A stretch of 64,000 nucleotides of DNA from Mesocentrotus franciscanus (taxonomy: Eukaryota; Echinodermata; Echinoidea; Camarodonta; Strongylocentrotidae), in NCBI GenBank assembly GCA_037976565.1, contig CP137670.1, positions 18,215,744 through 18,279,743 of the forward strand, read 5' to 3'. This document shows, piece by piece, positions 1-12,900 of the stretch. Position 1 is the stretch's first letter, and every line of letters starts with the position of its first letter. A model generated the notes under the pieces. That model saw only the letters and a list, made by a program, of their open reading frames with translations. It ran no database searches and was not told where the DNA came from. The translations under genes were made by a program, and so were the position numbers.

Positions 1-85
1 CCACTTAAACTATCAAACCGAGTTTGAAGACATAATCTATTTTGGAATCATATGCATTTATTGAATTTACAATGTCACTGCTTGG

Positions 86-140
<55 letters not shown>

Positions 141-200
141 CATATATATATGAACTCGAAAACTGACCGAGGAATAGCATCTTAGATCAGGGGCGGATCC
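1..200. repeat. Left copy of window-scale direct repeat (intronic)
   Basis: Bases from about 3 match 63826 onward with a few substitutions and small indels. Shared stretches include GAGTTTGAAGACATAATCTA, starting at 20 here and 63842 there, then TGCGCATTTATTG-like sequence and GTCACTGCTTGG. The copy here is expanded by a (TA)n run at 89-150. In both places it lies in the intron before the LYYG exon, so it is best read as homologous intron of duplicated genes. Confidence 0.8.
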
Positions 201-849
201 ATCCGGCGGCGAGGGGGGTGGCCCGATTCGTGAGAAAATATTTAGCGGCGGTAGCCAGGGGTAGGGGCCCTTTTTTGTTATTGATATAATTGTGGTTACC
301 ATTGTGTTTTTTAACTCTTTTGTTTTTCTTCAAAAGTCTTTCGTCTTCTTTGTGCATGGCTGATCGTCAATGAAACGGAGTTAAGTCTTTTGTCAACACC
401 CAGTGAAAACGAATTCGTTTACTGAAATTATGGAAATGCAAGCATTACTTTGAACAGAGAGAACTTTGTTATTCCTGGCTCACTTTTCCTGGTTGCGGTG
501 TCATATGAAAGGGCAGAAAATGAATTTTCTAGAAATGTGATTTTCTCTTTGAAATTCAAATACCGTTCGCCAAGTGACTTTTCGGTACTCTTTCTTCAAA
601 TTATTTTTAACCACTCATGCGTAAAATATGCATCATATGAGTTGCATCACATTAAAAAAGAGGACCTTAGCTTTTCAAATATGTGTCATTTACTAATTAT
701 TATTTTGATGAAGTTATGATAAAACATCGATAATTCTCGGTTTCGTATTTTCTGGGACGCACTGTATAATTGGCAACCATTTCTTCAAGATTGTGGAAAT
801 TATACCCAATTCACGATCTATATGAAACACTGTGTTTATTCTACTACAG

Positions 850-987
850 AGGGTAGACTTTACTATGGACTGGTAAGAGAAGCTTCAAGTACAAAATCCA
901 TCATTGGCTTGGCATCATTCACCTTAAATGGAGAAATAACCGGAAGAGTTATCACAAGGACCGATTCTGAGAAAATGGTTGCTAATG
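850..987 (+). CDS. Gene A exon (Sema, LYYG strand)
   Basis: 138-nt exon between acceptor ctactacag and donor gtaagt, starting with two bases of a split codon and ending in phase 1. The peptide begins EGRLYYGLV, matching the semaphorin segment in which a Gly-x-Leu-Tyr motif is followed by a substrate-like loop. It fits directly after the last visible exon of gene B (ends 62591, phase 1), showing that the two genes share exon structure here. It is the first exon visible of gene A. Confidence 0.85.
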
Positions 988-3900
988 GTAAGTATGTTTC
1001 CTTGGTTTAATCTTTTTCCAAGTTTCGTGTACATGTAGATGGACTTATAGTTGGAAAATATCCATCTAAGGTATGTGTAATGCAATACCTCCTTTAATAT
1101 TTCTATGAATTTTGAGTTGATTGTGGTATTTTTCCCATGTACAATGGCAATTGTTGATATATCACACATCAACAAATCTTCTTCTCCTTCATTTCTTCTT
1201 ATTATTATCGTTATTATCGCTGTTGATGTTGATGTTGTTAATATTGTATCAATATCAGCACCATCACCATTATAATTTCAATTTTCCATTGTCATGAATT
1301 CAGATGCGCACTTTGTAGGAAGACCTTTTGTCAGTGATGACTTTGTCTACTTCCTCTTCCGTGAGCCAGCACAGGAGTTTGCAAGCTTAAGCGCAGGTCA
1401 AGGTCCCACCATAAACACTTACTACAGCCGAATCGCGAGGATCTGCAAGGTCAGTTTCCTTCCCCATGTTGGGGTCTCTTGTCTACAGGAAGATTACAGG
1501 ATTTTATTTTTGCCTAAAAGCTGGAAAAAATGAATATTGCAAGATGAAAAGCCTTCATTTCATCCTTGAAAATGACCAATCACCAAAACAGGTGTCAGTC
1601 TTGATGGAAAGGTTCGCTGTTGCTACATTTATACTGTGTTCAAAGTATGAGCTTTGAATATATTACTTCTACATGGAGATATTGCAGGTTTAATACACTT
1701 TTAAGTAAACATAAAACTACGTATTAAGCCGACTATCTAGTCGACGCACACCTATTAGAAGAAATAGGAAGGGAGCCCAAGACTGATTCGGGTTCTGTGA
1801 GCGGGCTTTTATGTTATGTCTTTGTTGTTTCATATTCATTTACCATTAATCTACAGAATGCCTGGACAAGTTCCTCGAGGTTTCTCTTAACATTGCAGCT
1901 ATACCCATGTTTTGTTAAGGTGATGGGTGAATATTCTTTATTTTGAAGATTATACTCAAGCTGATTATTGTGCATTCTGAAGATTGCATTACAAGTTTAA
2001 CGAACAAATTGTTATAAAATACTGCATAATCTTTCCATTCTCTGGGGGTGTTTCATAAAGCTGTTCGTAAAGTTACGCATGACTTTACGAACGACTTTAA
2101 TATGAAGTGCCAAATAGGATGCCCAAAGTTTTTCCTGATTTTTTAACAATGTTTTAAATGTGACTTTATACACGGCTGATAAATGAGGAAACGACAAACC
2201 GTTCGAATTATGCATTTTTCGTGGCTTTTATTTAACACTGGATTCTGTCATTTGTACATGTATCATTTTACCATGGCGGTACATGAATTCACGCCAATTA
2301 TTATAATTGCATTACACACATATTTGAGTATCCAACCCAATTACAGAACTAGTGCTGGAATCTAAGCTGTAATCTGCACCCCATACATAAACCTTAAAAT
2401 CAAATATGTGAAATCCAATCGTGTAGCCAGAGAAGGGTTAAACCACGGCTAGAAACCCCTTCTCGTAAACGAATGTCCCCTCTGCATTGCCACGAGCACC
2501 CCTTGCTAGCCGTCAGGAATGCCCGATCAGACGGGGAAGATTTGTATGTAACCCGGATGCACCACCCATTCCCAGCTCTCATCAACGATTCCAGCAAAAG
2601 TGCATTACACACAAATTTGAGTATCCAACCCGATTACAGAACTAGTGCTGGAATCAATGCTGGAAAATGAGGAAATTTGCACCCCATACATAACCTGATA
2701 TCCAAGCGTTTAGCCATCAGGAATACCGCCCGATCAAACGGGAAAATTTTAAGTAACCCGGGTGCACCACCTATTCCCAGCTCTCATCAACGATTCCAGC
2801 AAAAGTGTTCCCAACCGGGCTCCATCACTTCCCTCCAGGTATACCTCCCCGCATGTAAAATCGAGCGAGGCTCCTGGAATTACTTGTCTTACGAATGGTA
2901 ATATAATTTCTTGCTATTATATGTAAGTGTGATGAAGGCCCAAATTGATAAATTCCGCCAACGAGCAAATTAAATAGCTCGCCGCCAAAGAACACGGTTT
3001 CACTGGAGAGCATATAAATCAGCTTGAGGTGAAAATTCTCACAAAAAATTGAAGCCAACTAATTACCAAGCACGAATGTATAACCACTCCAGAAACCATA
3101 AACCCGGCACCGCAGGCAACCCTTGCTTCTTCTTCTTCTTCTTCTTTTTTTTTTCTTTTTTTCTTTTTTTTTTCTCCTTTTCTCATGCCATGCTCTATAT
3201 TACCTAACCAAAATTCTGACATACTCCCTAAACTTCGATTACTCCATAATGTTATAAACCTTACTTTATAACGGCCATCAATAACCACCCAAAAATATAT
3301 ATTTCTATCAATAACTAATCAATAGCTCCACAAAAGTGGAGGACCAGAAACAAAAAAATTACATATTTACAAACTTTGTACAGTTCAAGGGAATATGATT
3401 CACACATATACTGAATAAAAATGACACTCTAGTCATTTCGTCATGACCTTGCCCCACGGACATTCATTTCAAATCTTAGCAACCTCTAAATACAAAAACA
3501 AATCGCCATTGCCATATACAAATAACTCTTAGAACTTTTGGCTAATCTCCTCCGCTACCAATGTGCCCCTTTTCGGCCTCCGTCTCCGCGAGGTTAACAT
3601 ACAAATGAAGGTACAGAGATCAATCCCACTGTTCTTAAATAGTCGGACCTGTATTTATTCCAAGCAATTCCGGTCCCATATTGAGGCTTCTTGGAATAAA
3701 CATTAAATACTTCATTCCAGCTAATTCCACAGTAATTCCAGCCAATTCCCAGGTACATACCAGAAACCTCAGTATAAAACAGTGCAATATCATTACGCAA
3801 CACACGCATACAATTACTGTGAATAATTGCTGACCAAAAATGAAACAAAATTTCACGTTCATGGGCTCCCTGCTTTTTCAAAAGCAGCCTCTAAAACCAA

Positions 3901-6900
3901 CAAATATACATCATGCGTATCGAACCGCGATATCATGCCATGCTGTATGACCTAACTAAAATTCAGACATACTCCCTAAACTTGCATTACTCCATAATGT
4001 TATAAACCTTACTTTATAACCGCCAATTACCACCCATAAATATATATTTCTATCGATAACTAATCAATAGCTCCCCTAAAAATGGGGAACAAGAAACCAA
4101 AATGTTTACATATCTACAAATTTTGTACTTCAAAGAAATATGATTCACACATATTCTGAATAAAAATTATGACACACTTGTCATTTCGTTATGACCTTGC
4201 CCAACGGACATTCTTTTCAAATCTTAGCAATTAGTGCTGCAATCAATGCTGGAAAATGAGGAAATTTGCACCCCATACCTAACCTGATATCCAAGCGTTT
4301 AGCCATCAGGAATGCCGCCCGATCACACGGAGAAAATTTAATTGTAACCCGGGTGCACCAGCCATTCCCAACTCTCATCAACGATTCCAGCAAAAGTGCA
4401 TTACACACTAATTTGAGTATCCAACCCGATTACAGAACTAGTGCTGGAATCAATGCTTGAAAATGAGGAAATCTGCACCCCATACACTGTACATAACCTG
4501 ATATCCAAGCGTTTAGCCATCAGGAATGCCGCCCGATCACACGGGGAAAATTTTATGCAACCCGGGTGCACCAGCTTTTCCCAACTCTCGTCAATGATTT
4601 CAGCAAAAGTGTTCCCAACCGGGCTCCAGTATTAAAAACCAACAATTATACGTCATGCATATCGAACCGCATATCATGCCATGTTGTATTACCTACCCAA
4701 AATTCAGACATACTCCCTTAACTCGCATTACTCCATGATATTATAAACCTTCCTTTATAACCGCCAGCAATAACCACCATAAATTTATATATCTATCAAT
4801 AACTAATCAATAGTTCCACAAACAGTGGGGAACCAGAAACAAAAAATTTACATAATTATTTACGAACTTTGTACTTTAAAGAAATATGATTCACACATAT
4901 TCTGAATAAGAATTATGACACACTTGTCATTTCGTTATGACCTTGCCCCACGGACATTCTTTTCAAATCTTAGCAAATAGTGCCTGAATCAATGCTGGAA
5001 AATGAGGAAATTTGCACCCCATATATAACCTGATATCCAAGCTTGTAGCCATCAGGAATGCCGCCCGATCACACGGGGAAAATTTTATGTAACCCGGGTA
5101 CACCACCCATTTCCAACTCTCCGTCAACGAATCCAGCAATAGTGTTCCCAACCGGGCTCCGGTATTAAAAACCATCCATTATACGTCATGCATTTCGACC
5201 CGCAATATCATGCCATGCTGCATTACCTATCCAAATTCAGACATACTCCCTTAACTCGCATCACTCCATGTTATAAACCTTACTTTATAACCGCCACTAA
5301 TAACCACCATAAATTTATATTTCTATCAATAACTAATCAATAGCTCCACAAAAAGTGGAGATCCAGAAACAAAAAGTTTACTTATTTACAAACTTTGTAC
5401 TTCAAAGAAATATGATTCACACATATTCTGAATAAAAATTATGAAACACTTGTCATTTCGTCATGACCTTGCCCCACGGACATTCTTCAAAGAAATATGA
5501 TTCGCACATATTCTGAATAAGAATTATGAAACATTTGTCATTTCGTCATAACCTTGCCCCACAGACATTCTTTTCAAATCTTAGCAATCTCCTAAGATAC
5601 AAAAAAATCGCCATTGCATTATACAAAGAAATCTTAGAACTTTTGGCTAATCCTCTCCGCCACCAATGTGCCCCTTCCGGCCTCTCCGTGAGGTTAACCG
5701 AAACACAAAGGTAAAGAGATCAATCCTACTGTTCCTAAATAGTCGCCCCAGTATTTATTCCATGCAATTCCGGTCCCATATTCTTGGAATAAACATTAAA
5801 TACTTCATTCCGGCTAAATCCAACAGTAATTCCAGCCAAATCCCAGTTACATACCAGAAGTCTCAGTATAAAACATTACACTATCCATTACAAAATAAAC
5901 AGGTCTTGCCTCTACCAAAAGCCACGAGAGAATGACACAATTTCTACGTGAGCGTACGTACGCGCTCTCAAAATCGCGTGTTATGCGTTTCGTGTGCAAA
6001 AGGGAGCGCATTCGGAAACGCGCCACAAAAGCGCGCCTTGTCTAAAGGTGCCAAATCCTTGACAACAATGTAAACAAGCTTATTGTTGCGTCACCTTGAC
6101 CAGCAAAACCAAAACACAAATGGAATTGCTTACCAGCCGTGTATAAATATGTTTGAAAGCGTTTTTGGTAACTCTTTAAAATTTCATATTTAAATTATGG
6201 CAAAAAATATACTTTGCATTAAAATCTATTGTTATAATAATATTGTTAATCTACATCTGCACAGTTCAACTTTAGTTGATGCAGTTAAAATTGATTGAGC
6301 ATCCTATTTGGCTTTTCATATTTAAGTCATTCGTAAAGTCATGCGTAACTTTACGAACAGCCTTATAAAACACCCCCCTGGTCAGCTAATGTTTATTAGT
6401 ACCTGGCAGGAATAAATTAATTAAGCATTAATTAAGCACTGTAATAGTGATAGCAGATATGCCGTAGGGTAATGACAATGGAGCACATCATTGTTATTAT
6501 TATTATTACTACTATTCTTGATTTCGTCAGAATCTTTCTTAATTTGTTCTTTCTTTCTTTACTATTTTGATGGTCAGATTTTCTATAAAAAACACACCAT
6601 CCAGTCACAATCAATTTTTTTACCATTAATTCCCCAAATTTCAGGCCGTTATGACATTAAAGGGACTTAGTAACATTGTTCAGATGAGAGAAAATGGTAC
6701 CAAGGTAGTGACTTCAATGATAGATGTATAAATATTATGAAAGTTTTAGTGAAAACTGACCATTATTAGGGATAAAAATTGGGAAAAATTATCCGATCGC
6801 TTCGTTAATTCTCCCAACTATATTATTACAATTTAATTACATTTTAAGTGAATGTAAATCGTCACAAAGCAATGAATTTGCTCTATATACCTATATCTGT

Positions 6901-9900
6901 TTTATTTGAGAATTTTCTCAGGATTTTTGGCCTGTTAGAGGGTAAGCACAGTAAAAGGAATATAATAAGTAACATTTCATACAAAAGTGCACATTTTGTT
7001 CATCAACCTTCCACAATGTTACCGAGTCACTTTAAATGACGTCATGCGTGCGTTAAAATAAAATCAATATGCTTATGTTGAATAAATCTTAGCTCTTAAA
7101 CGAGCCCTTGAACCATCAAATTTATTTCCAAATAACAAACCAAACCAATATTCCGCTTTTTCAATTTCATTTTGCTAATCGATTAGACATGACTTGTAGT
7201 ATACTGTATAAGCTGAACAACTATCTATTTTGGTTTCTTTTCATGTTTATAGCATGGTATATATAAATTAAAAAAAGTGTAAAATCTTGTCCAAATATAC
7301 CCGGTAACCCCCAAAAAAAAAAAAAAAAAAGATATATAATAATAATAACAAGAAAATAAAATAAATAAATAAATAAAGCCCACCTTTTGTACGTGTAAAT
7401 GAAAGCCAACTGCGCACAAAAAAGGGTCTTGCGCGTATTTACTGAACTTTGTTTCATAGATACAAATACCCCCGTGGTTTTGCCAAATCATATCTGAATG
7501 AGGCCTTAGTTTTATGATGCTTTAGTTATTATGAAAATAACACTATGAATATTTAATGAGCTCTCTATTTGTAATAAATACTATAATCCCACCTGTCTGA
7601 CTACTTGTTTTCTCTCTCCAATGTCAGTCAATGTCTCCGGGTTTATAGAGGTGATCTGGATTCCCAGGATTCCCAGGTGCATACTGACATCGTTATGTTC
7701 TGCATTTATTACTCATCAGCACAGACTACTTTGAGTTTTATTTATGTAAAATGAAAATCTATTCAAATATTCAAAGCGCTATTTAAAGAATAGGGAGAAA
7801 AAAATGTCATAAAACTTACTCCAGATATGTTCGGCGTTATTAATTTTTACAAAATGCAACCTTCAGTCTGATGCAAGTTCTAATTTTTGTGTCATTATAG
7901 TAACTATCAAAAGTGTAAAATGTTTATTTTATACGTGATATATTGATAATAATCTGGCTTCAAGCTTAATAAATCAGAGATGTCTCTAAGTACTTTACAT
8001 ATATATTATTACTCGGGTCACTGGATATAGGCTCACTGGATACAGGCTTGCCAGCACAAAGCACATTCTCAACGCCCCGGGGAGTATTTCTGCCAGGCGC
8101 CATTGTATAGACACTCACAATGCTGAGCAACGACTTTCGCGTCCTACCAGGTACCAAATTTAACACCTGTTTGGGCGGTGGCAAATGTAGATTTATGTCT
8201 TGCCAATGTACGTTCCCTGGACCATTGGATTGAGAGTCAGTGAATGAACATTATACCACGACACCTGATAACATACCCATTCTTGTTTGTTGTGCAGAAT
8301 GATGCTGGAACAGGTGTTTCATGTACCCGTACCCCCACCAGTTTCTTGAAGCAACGCCTTGTGTGCTCAGAAAATGAACCCGATGGTTCTTCTTTGGAAT
8401 ATAACGAGATACGTAAGTACACACAGTATGGGAGAGTGATTACGACGACGACGACGAAGACGATGGTGATGGTGATATAGTGATGATGATGATGATGATG
8501 ATGTGGAGATACTGTTAATATAAATGGGTGGATAATATGATGGTGGTGATGATAATGAGGTGATGATGATGATGCTAGTGATAACGATTTGTATGGATGA
8601 TTACGATGATGATGGAAATTGGTGAAGTGAAGATGGTTGTTGTGGTGCTAGTGTTAGTTATGATGATGACGATGATAATTATGATGTAAAGATGGTGGCA
8701 GTGCTGGTGGTGGTGATAATGATGATGATGTAAAGATGGTGGTGGTGATGGTGGTAGTGGTAGTGGTGATAATAATGATGATTGTGCTGATGATAAGAGG
8801 AAGAGGAGGAGGAGAAGGAAGAGGATGATAGTAAGAAAAAATGAATTCTGGGGAAAGATTTATTCTAATCAACTAAAAGGGCCGCAAATTGAAATCAATT
8901 CTTACTAAGTGTATTGTTTAGAAGAAAATATATTACAATGTTCATTTAATTATCAATGATGTATCAGTATAATCTTCAATAATCTGTTTCCTCAGATTTG
9001 ACAAACTTTTTTTTCTTCTTACAGAGGACTTTGTCCTCAGTGATGATGGTACAATGATCCATGTCATTTTCACCAATGGAAAGTAAGCTTTGTAATGGGT
9101 TTAATACATGTTCTTGTGATTCTGAGTGATAAACGTAGTTTTTAGAAGAGGAATAGAGTGGCCTAACTCGGAGAGGAATTATGTACGGTCTTCCAAAAAG
9201 ACCCCCTTAGTTTTGCACACTCGAGCAGCAATCGATTGTCTTCCAACTCCAGAAAATCTGAAATTGTGGGGCCAAAAAATGAATGAAAAATGTAGCCTGT
9301 GTAAATGTAAGGATACCCTTGTATATAACCTGAACGCTTGTTCAGTAGCAGTAAAACACGATAGGTTTATTCTCAGATATTTGTGGTTCCTGTTATTGCA
9401 ATTGAGTTGAAAAGAAATGCAAAACAATTAAATAAAAATGAAATTCCCGTAACCATCTTGCCAGACCTCCCCGGTTTCAAAGTGAATGGGGGTTCCTTAC
9501 CTCCGAACATAATGCCCATTACAGAAAAAAAAAAAACGGACAAAGTGTTTAAATTTTAAGGAGGGGCATGTTATACTATGCTAGACTTAGTTATTTTAAT
9601 ATTCTCTTTGCAATTTTTAACCTCAAATCATAAAATTAAATTGTTTATAACTAGCCATATTGAATTCAGTTCATTACGCAAAAACCCTCACTATGCCTCA
9701 GTATGTAACAACAAATGTTGGTATATTTTATGTTTCAGTTGTTTTAGTTTTTAGTTAAGTTTAGTTTTTAGTTTAGTTTCCGTTACATAAACAGTGTTGG
9801 GCGGTGAGGGGGGTGGCTGCAATGTACAAATATGTATTATCATATCACTATATGACATTGATATTTTCTCCTGAGAAATGTTTATAATGTCCCGAAATTT

Positions 9901-12900
9901 ATTGTATAATGAATTTGATATTTCCTGCAGGAATGCCGCACCACAATCAGCTCTCTGTGTTTTCGATCTGACTTCAATCAAAGAGACATTTAATGAGGGT
10001 GATTTCTTCGGGGCTGATGGTGGGGTCAACAATGATCTTTGGAGAGTAAATGATGGCTCTGTAGTGTCGCCAAGGCCTGGTTTGGACGTAAGTCCATCTT
10101 TAAAGATAAAGTTTGAACACCGGTCTTATTTATTTCTTATTAATTTTTTTAAAGAAAAAACTCTGGAAGCAAATGGGAAAGGTTGGTTACGTGTATGTAT
10201 GTAGTCCATAAGAATTGATGTTTACTATGAAGTTGTGGAATCACTCAAATGAAAAGAGATTGACTCAATCTTGTTAAAAACATTTATGAACTGGGAAGAA
10301 AAATGGGTGTATTGAACTACACACACATGTGGCATTGAAGTTTGGTCCAAGCTTGTTAGGTATTTTTCGTCATATTTTAAATAGGAGGCATTTGAAGAGC
10401 AATCTATTTTAGGGGACAATTCTACTGTGATATTCTTCTAAATTAACCTAATGATAATGAGAAAGCTTATAATGTTAATATTCATGCAATGTTTTCTTCT
10501 TATTTTGTCTAGTTTCTTTACATTCCTCTTTTGTTGTGATCTTGATTTTGTGTACATTATGTATTGCTAAGGATTTGTTATTTGTATTTTTCGTGAGGAT
10601 CATTTCAAACACGCAAATTATGTGCTTTCATGGCCATCCCACTCCAGGTCTCTCATTATATATGTTTGTATTGCAGATTGCATACTTTTCTTTTTATCTT
10701 GCCGTGGAAATAAATAAACAAATGAAAATGAAATGAACCTCAACCTTCTCCTTCTAACGGAAAACAGTCATCATCGATTTTGCTTTTTAAAAAATGAAAC
10801 AAATTTAGAGACTCTGATTAAAACGGAGGGGTGGAGGAAATTCATACATCTAATAATTTCTGTTGTTGAAGGTTTTGAATCACTTTCTAATGAAGGCTAG
10901 TTGGCAACTCTGTAATAAGGCTGTATTTTTATAGGCTCCCTATTCCTTTATTTTGCTGTATGAATTAAATATCCTAAATTACTAATTTCCCCACAAACCT
11001 TATTTCTGTTTACCTTTGCCCAAATTAAATCGAGAACAAAATGGTAGTTTGTGTCACACCTATATAATGAAAGGGATATTTTGGATGATTTTATATCAAA
11101 TGAATAGTGAACCCAAAATCTTAAAATGAAAAAAAAAGTTTAAATAATGTTTGCTTCGAATTCATCATTCAACCCATCTTATTCTGCCGTAACCTATGAT
11201 TAACCATATTCCCCCTTTGTAGTGCTCCAATCCTAACACCGGCGACACAAACTTTGAACGTGACTACAACCTAATGAGTGACTCTGCAGTTGGGAGAGTT
11301 CAGTCCTTCCTGGTTGGGGACCGCTTCTCTAATTTGGAAATGACATCTGAAAGCGGCACAGAAATCTACATCATTTCATCAGGTACATCCTGGGTCGTGT
11401 CATTTGATTTTCAAAGGCGTAACGCATGATCATTAGAGGGATGGAGAATTACCTCCTAATACATTTAAGAACATCACCCACAAAATGTTACCCAATTTTG
11501 CTTTTAAACGGCCATGAAATGGGATTTAAATACTCGCATAATTAACCATACATGTGTTTTTGGGTCATGCAAAACGCATTCACAAAATGTATTTTCGCAA
11601 AACGGGTATTTGCGAATTCACACAATTGCAAACATCTTTAAAATATGACATAATTGTGTAAAATGTCTTGCTCTTTCAAAAAGTAACAATTCTTCTGTAA
11701 ATCTACATCCCTAAACATTAATTATTTTTTCTAAGAAATTTTAAGGTGATACCGTGGAGGTAAAACTCTCTTTCGAAATTGCTATAATTATTTTTATGTG
11801 GCCACCATCTTAAGGATTGAGGCATATTGTGGGATATTTTGTCTATTATTTCCTTGTATTAACCGTAAAGTCTCATTCAGATATGATGCACTTAACCATC
11901 ATCTAAATCGCTGCATTTTCCCCTTCTTACATGTAAATGAATGGCAACAATGCGCACCAAAGGTCCTATGTGTAGCCCTTTGTGTTATAAGATAGAAAAT
12001 GCGAAGTTTATTGCACTTTGTGTCGTCATTAACAAAAAAAACTGTTGTGGTTTATGATTGTATATCTGAACAGAGAGTGATAGATAAGGAGTGGAAACTC
12101 TTGTAATTTATTGAAACACGTGCGTGAGTTCTAAAGTGTAACAATGGGATCTGTAACATTCCACTTGGCTTTGAAGTTCCATGCCCCGAGCCGCCGCTCT
12201 TCCTCTGCGGGGAATTTCGGAGGCCAGGCACCAGTTTCACATTTATTAAGTTACCGGCAAAATTTCAATGTAAATTTTAAACTTTATATGGGGATTGTAT
12301 TGGGAATAGTGCATCAAACAATTTCCAAATTAAGTACTCCGCCCTTCCTATGATTTGTGTGCCAGGGTTGGTAACAGAAAAATTAGATCCTGACAAAAAC
12401 TTTTTTTATTTTTAGGATAATCCGATTATTTGTGCATGTTTTAATGTCCCGTCATTTAATCCATGTGTTACAACCTTCGATAACTTTAAGTTTGCTAATG
12501 TGTGCTTTCGCGTGCTTTTTGTATTTTTGCAGTTGGAAAATAATTATGAAATTAAAAAAGTTTGTGTTCGCTTGTTCAACTCATGACACATTCAACATTC
12601 AACGTCATTTAATCCATGTGTTACAATCTTCGATAACTTTAAGTTTGCTAATGTGTGCTTTCGCGTGCTTTTTGTATTTTTGCAGTTGGAAAATAATTAT
12701 GAAATTAAAAAAGTTTGTGTTCGCTTGTTCAACTCATGACACATTCAACAATTGATGACAAATCATTGAAAGGGACAGCTAACATTTGCTGAGATACCAT
12801 TTTCTGATGTAGGAGTTCTTAATCCTGATATTTCATGCGCTCTTTTATCTCACCACCTGGTCAATGGTTGCAGATTAGCGCATAACTTTTCGGCGGCTTC

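Noticed and set aside
2400..5175. Several 60-75-codon frames such as MCNALLLESLMR
   Set aside because: Same frame recurs because the blocks of the 4.3-kb element recur; there is no sign of selection for protein.
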